Source of the DNA: Roseibium alexandrii DFL-11 | GTDB lineage: Bacteria > Pseudomonadota > Alphaproteobacteria > Rhizobiales > Stappiaceae | DNA length: 64,000 nucleotides | Assembly: GCF_000158095.2 (NCBI RefSeq) | Contig: NZ_CM011002.1 | Location: 1,689,228 to 1,753,227 of the forward strand | Reading direction: 5' to 3' | Shown here: positions 54,530 through 62,466 of the stretch, piece after piece | Numbering within the stretch: the stretch's first letter is position 1 | Layout of the letters: each line of letters starts with the position of its first letter | The notes under the pieces: generated by a model | Databases searched by the model: none | Told to the model about the DNA's origin: nothing | The model's input: only the letters and a program-made list of their open reading frames with translations | Position numbers and translations under genes: made by a program

Positions 54530-55483
54530 ATGACACCACAGGCCCCTCACCTCATCGAAGACATTCGTGCAGCGTCCAGAAAACTGGTGCGCGAGTTTGG
54601 CTTTCTGGAAAAGACGATCGCAGGAACAGATCTTTCCGGCTCGGGGGTTCACGCAATCATAGAAATTGGCCTCACCCCCAGCCTGACGGCAAAGGAGTTG
54701 GGTGCGCGGCTCAAGCTGGAAAAGTCCACGATCAGCCGTCTTCTGAAGTCGCTGGAAACTCGGGGCGAAATCGTACAAACCCAATCCAAGACCGATGGAC
54801 GAGCCTTCCAGCTCCACCTCACCCCAAAGGGCAAAGACACTTGGATGGCGATCAACCGGTTTGGAGACAATCAGGCCCGCACCGCCCTTGCCAACATCAC
54901 GGGCGTCGACACGGCGACAATCGCCAACGCCCTCACCTCTTATGCCCAGGCCCTTGGCAGCGACGCCTCCAAAGCTGCGCCTGACGGAACACAGTATCCG
55001 GTTGTCGAAGGCTATCAGACCGGCATGATCGGTGACATTTCGGCATTGCACGCCCGGACACATGGCCCGATTGTCGGAATGGGACCGGCCTTTGAAAGGG
55101 TTGTTTCTCAAGCCATGGCGGAATTCATGCCGCGGGTCTACCGGCCGATGAACAACAGCTGGAGCGTCTTGGAGAATGAAGCCGTGATCGGGTCCATCAC
55201 AATTGACGGAGAAGACCTGAGCAACAACATTGCCCACCTGCGCTGGTTCATCCTGTCTGAACGTTTGCGCGGCAAGGGGCTCGGCAAAGTGCTCCTCAAC
55301 AAAGCGTTGGCGCATTGCGATCGCCTCGGCTTCAACGAAATCCATCTCTGGACCCTGAAGGGTTTGGACGCCGCACGGGCCCTTTATGAAAAAAACGGCT
55401 TTGACCTGGCAGAGGAATATCTTGGCGATCAGTGGGGCCACGAGGTCATGGAGCAGAAATTCATCAGGAAGCGGCCCGCATAG
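54530..55483 (+). CDS. MarR-GNAT bifunctional transcriptional regulator/acetyltransferase
   Basis: 317 aa from ATG 54530. MarR winged helix in residues ~25-130 (LTAKELGARLKLEKSTISRLLKSLETRGEIVQTQ) and a GNAT domain in ~165-315 (AHLRWFILSERLRGKGLGKVLLNKAL ... ARALYEKNGF). The acetyl-CoA loop RGKGLGK is intact. This fused MarR-GNAT architecture is known, but the acetyl acceptor is not. The palindrome at 54493-54513 suggests self-regulation. Confidence 0.88.
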   Translation: MTPQAPHLIEDIRAASRKLVREFGFLEKTIAGTDLSGSGVHAIIEIGLTPSLTAKELGARLKLEKSTISRLLKSLETRGEIVQTQSKTDGRAFQLHLTPKGKDTWMAINRFGDNQARTALANITGVDTATIANALTSYAQALGSDASKAAPDGTQYPVVEGYQTGMIGDISALHARTHGPIVGMGPAFERVVSQAMAEFMPRVYRPMNNSWSVLENEAVIGSITIDGEDLSNNIAHLRWFILSERLRGKGLGKVLLNKALAHCDRLGFNEIHLWTLKGLDAARALYEKNGFDLAEEYLGDQWGHEVMEQKFIRKRPA

Positions 55484-55501
55484 TGCGGGCCGTTGCCAGG
55501 G

Positions 55502-56251
55502 TCATGTTTTGGAGATGGAATTGCCGCCGTCACACAACATGGCAGACCCAGTGACAAAGGAGCCCGCATCGGACAAAAGGAACATCGCCGCTCTGGCGAT
55601 TTCCTCCGGTTCAGCCATACGTTTCAGCGCATGCATCCCCTTCACAAATTCAAGAAACTCAGGGTCGTCTCCTGCCATATCCGTTTTCGTCCCTCCGGGA
55701 AGCAGTGCATTGACCCGAATATTGGCGGGACCGCATTCCGCGGCCAGACATTGGGTCAGGCCAATCAGTCCGGCCTTTGACGCGGCATAAGCTGCCATCC
55801 CCGGCATGCCAACCGTGTGTCCGACAAAGGTGGAGGTGAATACGATGGCTCCTCCGCCGTTTTCCCGAAGGGCCGGAACCTGGTGTTTGGCTGCAAGAAA
55901 ACAGCTTGTCAGGTTCGTATTCAAAACAGTATTCCACGCTTCCTGGCGCATGTCCTCAACGGGACCCAGATCGCCCAGGATCCCTGCATTGTTAAATGCA
56001 CCGTCAAGTCCGCCGAAATGATCCTTTGCAGCCTCAACAAGACCTTTGGCGCAGTGCGGATCGTTTACATCTCCAGGCACAATCAACACCCGGTCCGCGT
56101 CATCGCCCACACTATTCCTGACCTCTTCGAGACGATCGACTCGCCTTGCCGTGATCACCAGATTGGCGCCAGCTTCGGCAAACAGCTTCACAGCCGCTGC
56201 ACCGATTCCACTGCTGGCACCCGTGATAAGTATTGTTTTGTCTTGCAACAT
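55502..56251 (-). CDS. SDR-family oxidoreductase
   Basis: 249 aa from ATG 56251, with GAGGG upstream; the frame runs to 56302. Cofactor TGASSGIG, NNAG, and the intact Tyr-x-x-x-Lys (AAYAASKAGL). A classical-type NAD(P) oxidoreductase; substrate unknown. It is convergent with the MarR-GNAT gene. Confidence 0.88.
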   Translation of the reverse strand: MLQDKTILITGASSGIGAAAVKLFAEAGANLVITARRVDRLEEVRNSVGDDADRVLIVPGDVNDPHCAKGLVEAAKDHFGGLDGAFNNAGILGDLGPVEDMRQEAWNTVLNTNLTSCFLAAKHQVPALRENGGGAIVFTSTFVGHTVGMPGMAAYAASKAGLIGLTQCLAAECGPANIRVNALLPGGTKTDMAGDDPEFLEFVKGMHALKRMAEPEEIARAAMFLLSDAGSFVTGSAMLCDGGNSISKT

Positions 56252-56373
56252 TTTAAGTCCCTCGTTGAAGTGAGGGAGCTTAATTGACGCACAATTCGCC
56301 ACCGAGAAACCCGATTTCCGAGCCCGGTTTTAATACAAACTTATTGGAGGTCAGTTTGAGAGGACGGAGAGTT

Positions 56374-56880
56374 CTAGCCCCAGAGGGACGGATCCTGCCA
56401 GACGCCGGATACGACCAGAGTGCCTTCTATCTGGTCCGCTCCTGTCCCGAACGACAGGGACTGCCAAGCATCCGCCCAGTCTTCAGGCATTGGATAAGGC
56501 GGGCGAATCGCGCGTTCAGCCGCGAAGCCGAAACGGCCATAATATCGCGGATCCCCAAGCACCAGGACCTGATCAATTGCGCGCTTTTGCAGACGTTTGA
56601 ACCCCTCGCGAACCAGGGCGGTGCCGATCCCTTGTTTATGCCGTTCCGGGTCCACGCATAGCGGGGCCAAAAGAGCGGCAGACACATCGCCAACACTGCA
56701 TATCGTAAATGCGACATGGCCGACGACTTTGCCGTCGTCTTCCGCAACGAGTGAGAGAACATCGACGGATCCGGTCACCAAAGACCGGACCACCGGCAGA
56801 AGATCCTCTTCCGGAAATGCTGCCGGATAGATCCGCTCCAGGCTCTGCAGATCTCCTTTGGTGCTTACACGAAAGATCAT
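56374..56880 (-). CDS. GNAT-family N-acetyltransferase
   Basis: 168 aa. The acetyl-CoA loop is HKQGIGTALVREG (Q/RxxGxG/A), with LAPLCVDPE before and RYYGRFGF after, typical of the YhbS branch. Substrate unknown. It precedes pssA by 21 nt on the upstream side of a run of minus-strand genes but is not coupled. Confidence 0.88.
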   Translation of the reverse strand: MIFRVSTKGDLQSLERIYPAAFPEEDLLPVVRSLVTGSVDVLSLVAEDDGKVVGHVAFTICSVGDVSAALLAPLCVDPERHKQGIGTALVREGFKRLQKRAIDQVLVLGDPRYYGRFGFAAERAIRPPYPMPEDWADAWQSLSFGTGADQIEGTLVVSGVWQDPSLWG

Positions 56881-56901
56881 ATCGCCGGTACCGTATCGCG
56901 G

Positions 56902-57774
56902 TTAGCTGCCGTGATCCTTGTCACGGTCTGCAATGTTGTCGAGATCCGTATCGCTTTCATCGCCATCTTCATCGATGCTCTTGCCTGTGTCGGCCAGGAC
57001 AAGCTTGCGGTGTTGCTGCCAGGAAAACGGAATGCTCAAGAGATAAAGCACCGACCCGCCTGCCAGCATCCGGAACGGATAGCTGGCCGTCAGTGCAACG
57101 ATCAGAACGGCAAAGACAAACAGCGGCAGGACATAGTCCCGGCGCACTCGCGTACCGAAATTCTTGCCGGAAAATGTCGGCAGCCGGCTGATCAGAAGGA
57201 AAGCAATTGCGATTGTGTAAGCGGCGACCACGGCACTGTCTGCAAACCAGTGCGGAAACAGGCCAAGAAAGTCGAAATAAAGCGGCAAAAGCACGGTCAA
57301 TGCACCGGCAGGTGCTGGAACGCCGGTAAAGAATTTAGAAGCCCAGGCCGGTTTGTCCGGATCGTCCAAGGCCACATTGAACCTTGCCAGACGCAGAGCA
57401 GCGCAAATGGCAAATATCAGAGCGGAAATCCAGCCGAGCGATCCGGCTTCATTCAGGATCCATATGTAGAGCATCAGCGCCGGCACAACGCCGAAATTGA
57501 CGAAATCGGCCAGCGAATCCAGCTCAGCGCCGAATTTCGATGTGCCTTTCATCAGCCGCGCGACCCGGCCATCCAACCCATCCAGAACTGCGGCAATCAA
57601 AACCGCACCAACGGCAAACTCCCAACGGCCTTCAAAAGCCATGCGGACTGCCGTCAGCCCGGAACATAATGCCAAAAGCGTCACCATGTTCGGCACAATC
57701 AGGCGCAGCGGCACCTTGCGAAAGCGGGGCTGGCGCTTGGTCTTAACGGGTGTGGGGCCGGTATCCTCGATCAC
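56902..57774 (-). CDS. pssA: CDP-diacylglycerol-serine O-phosphatidyltransferase
   Basis: 290 aa, about seven membrane segments. The CDP-alcohol phosphotransferase motif DGLDGRVARLMKGTSKFGAELD is present. It makes phosphatidylserine, which Psd next door turns into phosphatidylethanolamine. Starts 9 nt after psd. Confidence 0.95.
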   Translation of the reverse strand: MIEDTGPTPVKTKRQPRFRKVPLRLIVPNMVTLLALCSGLTAVRMAFEGRWEFAVGAVLIAAVLDGLDGRVARLMKGTSKFGAELDSLADFVNFGVVPALMLYIWILNEAGSLGWISALIFAICAALRLARFNVALDDPDKPAWASKFFTGVPAPAGALTVLLPLYFDFLGLFPHWFADSAVVAAYTIAIAFLLISRLPTFSGKNFGTRVRRDYVLPLFVFAVLIVALTASYPFRMLAGGSVLYLLSIPFSWQQHRKLVLADTGKSIDEDGDESDTDLDNIADRDKDHGS

Positions 57775-57783
57775 GATCGCGCC

Positions 57784-58488
57784 TTAACTCACCCGGGTTA
57801 GTGTGGGTGCCGGAGCCTGCGGCTGATTGAGGTCTGCCAGGACAGTTTCACCCGCAATCATGGTTTGACCAAGCGCGACCTTTGGCACCGTACCGGCCGG
57901 GAAGTAGACATCAAGCCGGGAGCCGAAGCGGATCAAACCGAAGCGTTCGCCGGCGAAAAGGTGTTCACCTTCCTTCACAAAACAGACGATCCGACGCGCG
58001 ACCAAGCCTGCAATCTGGACCACGCCAATGTTCGTGCCGTTGTGATCAATCACCAGACCGTTGCGTTCGTTGTCGTCACTGGCCTTGTCGAGCTCCGCGT
58101 TGAGGAACTTGCCTGCACGGTATGCGACCCGAACAATCTTGCCGCCAACGGGTGCCCGGTTCACATGGCAATTGAAGACGTTCATGAAGATCGAAACCCG
58201 CACCAAAGGTTCAGCACCCAGCTCAAGCTCTTCTGGCGGGCGAACTGGACCCACATGACTTACGACGCCATCCGCCGGGGAAATCACCAACCCGTCGCCC
58301 ACGGGGGTCACCCTTTGCGGATCCCGGAAAAAATAGCAGACCCAACCTGTGAAAAAGAGACCGATCCAAAACAAAGGATCGACGAACCAGCCGACAACCA
58401 GGGTCGCAACCAGCGCAATGGCCACGAAAGGCCAGCCTTCACGGTGAACTGGGACCAGGGATTTCGTTACGGAATCGACAATCGACAT
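57784..58488 (-). CDS. psd: phosphatidylserine decarboxylase
   Basis: 234 aa from ATG 58488. Short form of the enzyme, one membrane segment ([26 protein letters not shown]). The proenzyme cleavage site is the Ser in FGSRLDVY, which becomes the pyruvoyl group. psd-pssA is the two-step phosphatidylethanolamine pathway at the inner membrane. Confidence 0.95.
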   Translation of the reverse strand: MSIVDSVTKSLVPVHREGWPFVAIALVATLVVGWFVDPLFWIGLFFTGWVCYFFRDPQRVTPVGDGLVISPADGVVSHVGPVRPPEELELGAEPLVRVSIFMNVFNCHVNRAPVGGKIVRVAYRAGKFLNAELDKASDDNERNGLVIDHNGTNIGVVQIAGLVARRIVCFVKEGEHLFAGERFGLIRFGSRLDVYFPAGTVPKVALGQTMIAGETVLADLNQPQAPAPTLTRVS

Positions 58489-58646
58489 AGTTCTGCTTTC
58501 AGCATCCACAAACGGGCAGGATCATTTACGAGCGGCGAAGATCTCACCGCAAATTGCTCATTGGTAGCCGAGCGCACCTATTGCGCAGGGCCACTGCCCC
58601 GCTTCTAGAAGCTTTTTTTCTCTATGAGAACCGTTTTCGGGGCAGT

Positions 58647-59597
58647 TCAGGCGCTTTTTGCCGGAGCAGTACCGATACCGGCTGCCACGGCATCCCGGTA
58701 ATCGCTCTCCCAATAGGCTGGTTTGCCGTATTTGGAGATCAGAAAATCGACAAAAACACTGACCTTGGGCGGCACAAAGCGTGTTGGCGGATAAACCGCC
58801 CAAATCGCCCCGACACGGGCAACCGGATAGTCTTCCATCACGGCCACCAGCCGCCCGTCCCGCAGATCCTCCCACACATGAGCAAGCGATTTCAGGCTCA
58901 GTCCAAGGCCATGGATCGCGGCATCATACGTCAGATCACCGCTGTCGCCCTTGATGACGGGTTTCTTCAACTCAAAACCGACCTCCCCGTCCGGGCCATC
59001 GAAATACCAAACCGGGACGGAGGCCATGCTGATGCAATCGTGGTTGTTCAGGTCTTCAGGCGTTTTGGGCCGCCCTTTTCGGGCAAGGTAATCGGGAGAT
59101 GCGCACAACGCTCTCGGATTGCCGCCCAGCCGTCGGGCGAGAAGTGAGCTGTCGGCAAGCGGCGCGCCCCGGATGGCCATGTCGTAGCCTTCCTGTACGA
59201 CATCTACCATCCGGTCTGAAATATCCATTTCAATCTGGACATCCGGGTAAAGGCTACGGAATTCGACGAGATGCGGAAGAATGTGTTTCCGGCCAAAGAA
59301 GGTGTTGCACGAAATGCGCAACGCGCCTTGCGGCGAATCCTGCGTCGCCTCGAGCGCTTGCCGTGCCTGCTGCAGCTCATGGATCGCGGACCGCGCATGA
59401 TCAAGAAGGACGCGCCCAGCTTCAGTCAGTGCTGTTTTCCGGGTTGTTCTTGCAAAAAGTTGGGCTCCAAACGTCTTTTCCAAATTGGTTAGCCGAGCAC
59501 TTGCTGCCGATGGCGACAATCCGATCTCCCGGCCTGCACCTGACAAGCTGCCAAGCTCAGCGACCCTGATAAAGAACTCCAAATCGTCTAGACGCAT
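58647..59597 (-). CDS. LysR-family transcriptional regulator
   Basis: 316 aa from ATG 59597 (MRLDDLEFF); the frame is open to 59942 without a natural start. N-terminal winged helix (LEFFIRVAELGSLSGAGREIGLSPSAASARLTNLEKTFG), then the substrate-binding type effector domain. The pattern is close to the group of LysR regulators around quinone or acid stress but no target is visible. Divergent from the small gene at 59694. Confidence 0.92.
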   Translation of the reverse strand: MRLDDLEFFIRVAELGSLSGAGREIGLSPSAASARLTNLEKTFGAQLFARTTRKTALTEAGRVLLDHARSAIHELQQARQALEATQDSPQGALRISCNTFFGRKHILPHLVEFRSLYPDVQIEMDISDRMVDVVQEGYDMAIRGAPLADSSLLARRLGGNPRALCASPDYLARKGRPKTPEDLNNHDCISMASVPVWYFDGPDGEVGFELKKPVIKGDSGDLTYDAAIHGLGLSLKSLAHVWEDLRDGRLVAVMEDYPVARVGAIWAVYPPTRFVPPKVSVFVDFLISKYGKPAYWESDYRDAVAAGIGTAPAKSA

Positions 59598-59693
59598 TAT
59601 ACCAAACTTTCGAAATATCCTTACGATATAAGCCACATTCTTCAAGTACACGCAATATGGGACAACATCTCCACCGAACCGAAGGAGACCATT

Positions 59694-59876
59694 ATGTTCC
59701 ACACCGGAGACCAATTTGAAAACCGCGCCCGCGCTGAACGTCACTACGAGCTGCGCCGTTTGAGACATGCCCTGTCCGACCTTTTGTTCGGCCGGACTGT
59801 CGAGACAGCCGCCAAAATGCCGAACAGGCTCACAAGCGCCAATGACAAGGATTTTCCAACCTCCCGCGCGGCTTAA
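59694..59876 (+). CDS. 60-residue hypothetical protein
   Basis: ATG at 59694, AAGGAG 6 nt before. Soluble, charged, Arg/His-rich in the first half (RARAERHYELRRLRHALSDLLFG), no signal peptide. It has a faint DUF1127-like RRL...L.D pattern but not enough to assign. Divergent from lysR with 96 bp between, so a possible LysR target. Confidence 0.55.
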   Translation: MFHTGDQFENRARAERHYELRRLRHALSDLLFGRTVETAAKMPNRLTSANDKDFPTSRAA

Positions 59877-59944
59877 GCGCGGGAGTTCTTTTGCTCGATA
59901 AATGCTACTTACTTGATGACTGCAATCGCAGCGAAGTCCCAAGG

Positions 59945-61900
59945 CTATTTTGCTGGAACATAATCTGCCGGTTGCCCGCGGGTAATGATCCCGAGATCGT
60001 CGTTCTCTCGCGCCGCCCGCAAACGCTCTTCCGCCTCATCGGCTTCGCGCTGGCGCGCCCACATCGATGCATACAGTCCGTCGTTTGCCAACAGTTCCGA
60101 ATGTGTTCCCCGTTCTGCAATTTCACCAGCTTCGAGCACGATGATCTGGTCAGCATTCACAACAGTCGATAGACGGTGAGCAATGACCAGCGTCGTGCGA
60201 TTCTTCGACACCTGATCCAAAGCCGACTGGATCTCGCGTTCCGTATGAGTGTCCAGAGCCGAGGTTGCTTCATCCAGGATCAGGATCGGCGGTGCTTTTA
60301 AGATTGTCCGGGCAATCGCCACGCGCTGCTTTTCGCCACCGGAGAGCTTGAGCCCACGCTCACCAACCTCCGACTGGTAGCCTTGCGGCAGGTTTTCGAT
60401 AAAGTCGTGGATCTGCGCCATGCGCGCCGCTTCCCTCACCTCATCATCGCTCGCGTCCGGCCGCCCGTAGCCGATGTTGTACGCGATGGTGTCGTTGAAG
60501 AGGACAGTATCCTGCGGGACCATGCCAATCGCATGGCGCACACTTTCCTGGGTGACATCGCGGACATCTTGACCGTCGATCTCAACGGCGCCGCCGGTCA
60601 CATCATAGAACCGGAACAACAGCCTTGAGATCGTTGACTTTCCTGCCCCCGACGGGCCGACAATGGCGATTGTCTTGCCGGCCGGAACATCAAAATCCAC
60701 GCCCTTGAGGATAGGCCGGTCTGCATCGTAGTGGAATTCGACATCTTTGAAGCGGATGGTACCCTCGACGGCCTTCAGCGGAGCTGCCCCGTCTTTGTCC
60801 TTGATCTCGGCCGGCACAAGCAGGAGATCGAACATCGATTCAATGTCGGCCAGCCCCTGACGGATTTCACGGTAGAGAAAGCCGATGAAATTGAGCGGCA
60901 TGGAGATCTGCATGAGCAGTGCGTTGATCAGAACAAAATCGCCGATGTTCTGTTCGCCGGCCATGACCGCACGGGCGGACAGTCCCATACAGGCTGCCAT
61001 GCCGAGCCCCAGGATCACCGCCTGACCGAAGTTGAGCCAGGCAAGCGACGTCCAGGTTTTGGTCGCCGCCTTTTCATACTTGGCCATTGAGACATCGAAG
61101 CGTTCGGCTTCCATCTTCTCATTGCCAAAGTATTTGACGGTTTCGAAATTCAGCAGGCTGTCGATGGCTTTCGAATTGGCATCCGTATCGCTGTCATTCA
61201 TTTCCCGGCGGATGGCAATCCGCCAGTTGGAGGCCTTAATCGTGAACCAGACGTAAGCCACAATCATCACGGCTACAATTACGACATAGGCAAAGCCGAA
61301 CTGGAACCAGATCACACCGGCCATAAGCGCGAATTCCAGAACGGTCGGGAACCCGTTGAGGATCGTAAAGCGGACAATCGACTCAATGCCCTTGACGCCG
61401 CGTTCAATGACACGGCTCAGGCCACCGGTTCGCCGGGCCAGATGAAACCGCAAGGAGAGTTGATGCAAATGGCGGAAAGTCAGTTTGGCAAGCTGACGGA
61501 CGGCATGCTGGCCTACACGGGCAAACAGGGCATCGCGCAACTGGTTGAACGCAACTGCCATCACCCGGGCCGCATTGTAGGCCAGAACCAGCATGACCGG
61601 AGCCAAAAGGAAAGCTGGCAGGCCAACATCCTCGCCAGCAAGAACATCTGTCGCCCAGGCGAAGAAGTAGGGCGATAGAACTGTGATGAACTTAGCCACC
61701 ACAAGCGCAGCAACTGCCAGCAAAACCCGTTTTTTCAGATCTGGCCGTGAAGCCGGCCAGATATATGGCCAAAGGTTCTTGAGCGTGGAAAGCGTGTCAC
61801 CTTCCTCCGCGCTGACAGCCTTTTGTGCGGGCGCGCCTTTTTGTGCATGAGCAGGGTTTGACGGGGCCGAACCGGCCGACGTCCCATGTGATTGCGTCAA
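59945..61900 (-). CDS. Atm1-type ABC exporter
   Basis: 651 aa. N-terminal membrane domain with six segments (~55-350), C-terminal ATPase with GPSGAGKST, LSGGEKQRVAIARTI and LILDEATSALD. The extended, Ala/Gly-rich N-terminus and overall pattern match the HMT1/Atm1 family that exports glutathione-related sulfur or heavy-metal compounds. Substrate here inferred from family. The ArsR gene lies upstream on the same strand. Confidence 0.9.
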   Translation of the reverse strand: MTQSHGTSAGSAPSNPAHAQKGAPAQKAVSAEEGDTLSTLKNLWPYIWPASRPDLKKRVLLAVAALVVAKFITVLSPYFFAWATDVLAGEDVGLPAFLLAPVMLVLAYNAARVMAVAFNQLRDALFARVGQHAVRQLAKLTFRHLHQLSLRFHLARRTGGLSRVIERGVKGIESIVRFTILNGFPTVLEFALMAGVIWFQFGFAYVVIVAVMIVAYVWFTIKASNWRIAIRREMNDSDTDANSKAIDSLLNFETVKYFGNEKMEAERFDVSMAKYEKAATKTWTSLAWLNFGQAVILGLGMAACMGLSARAVMAGEQNIGDFVLINALLMQISMPLNFIGFLYREIRQGLADIESMFDLLLVPAEIKDKDGAAPLKAVEGTIRFKDVEFHYDADRPILKGVDFDVPAGKTIAIVGPSGAGKSTISRLLFRFYDVTGGAVEIDGQDVRDVTQESVRHAIGMVPQDTVLFNDTIAYNIGYGRPDASDDEVREAARMAQIHDFIENLPQGYQSEVGERGLKLSGGEKQRVAIARTILKAPPILILDEATSALDTHTEREIQSALDQVSKNRTTLVIAHRLSTVVNADQIIVLEAGEIAERGTHSELLANDGLYASMWARQREADEAEERLRAARENDDLGIITRGQPADYVPAK

Positions 61901-61940
61901 GTATTCTCTCCCGATGCCCTTTGCGGGCCGTTCCGGTAAC

Positions 61941-62330
61941 TTATTCGTTTGCCGCCAACTCGTTTACCGCGCTAAGGACGCCGTTGTCGTGCTCGGAGTT
62001 CAAAAGCTTCCAGAATGCGTCCGATGCTTCCTGCGTTTTTGAAATCTGATCCCAATTCAAAACATAATGGCAATTGCGCCCACGGGTGTCGCAGGTCAGA
62101 AACCCTGCATCTTTCAAGACCTGAAGGTGCTGAGACACGGTCGATTGAGCGAGCGGCAAGGCGCTGACGATTTCGCCGCAGCAAGCTTCTTTCTCGCCGG
62201 CCAAGCGCCGCAGGATCGCAAGACGTGCCGGGTGCCCAAGCGCCCGGAACTGTGCAGCCAGGCTTTCACATCCCGACAGACCGGACGCGTTTTCGCCGCT
62301 TGCGGTGTGCGGGCAAACCTGATCGCTCAT
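61941..62330 (-). CDS. ArsR-family transcriptional regulator
   Basis: 129 aa. Winged helix: LAAQFRALGHPARLAILRRLA ... ACCGEIVSALPLAQSTVSQHLQVLKDAGFL. Vicinal Cys (ACCGEI) and further Cys/His (CHYVLNW) may bind metal. It starts 40 bp before the Atm1-type gene in the same direction, so the two may share control. Confidence 0.88.
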   Translation of the reverse strand: MSDQVCPHTASGENASGLSGCESLAAQFRALGHPARLAILRRLAGEKEACCGEIVSALPLAQSTVSQHLQVLKDAGFLTCDTRGRNCHYVLNWDQISKTQEASDAFWKLLNSEHDNGVLSAVNELAANE

Positions 62331-62466
62331 GCGGGGAACTCCTTTCGGGCGGCGCCAATTATCGTAGATATGCGATCAATTGCCAAAAAGACAAGGTCCA
62401 ACACGAATTGAGGCGGCCACCAAATTGGCGCCCGCCCCAGTAATCGCTTCGAAAACCCAACAATTA

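Noticed and set aside
58607-58622. GCTTCTAGAAGC followed by seven T as a plus-strand terminator
   Set aside because: No plus-strand gene ends there; the flanking genes psd and lysR are on the minus strand, on which the run would be A.
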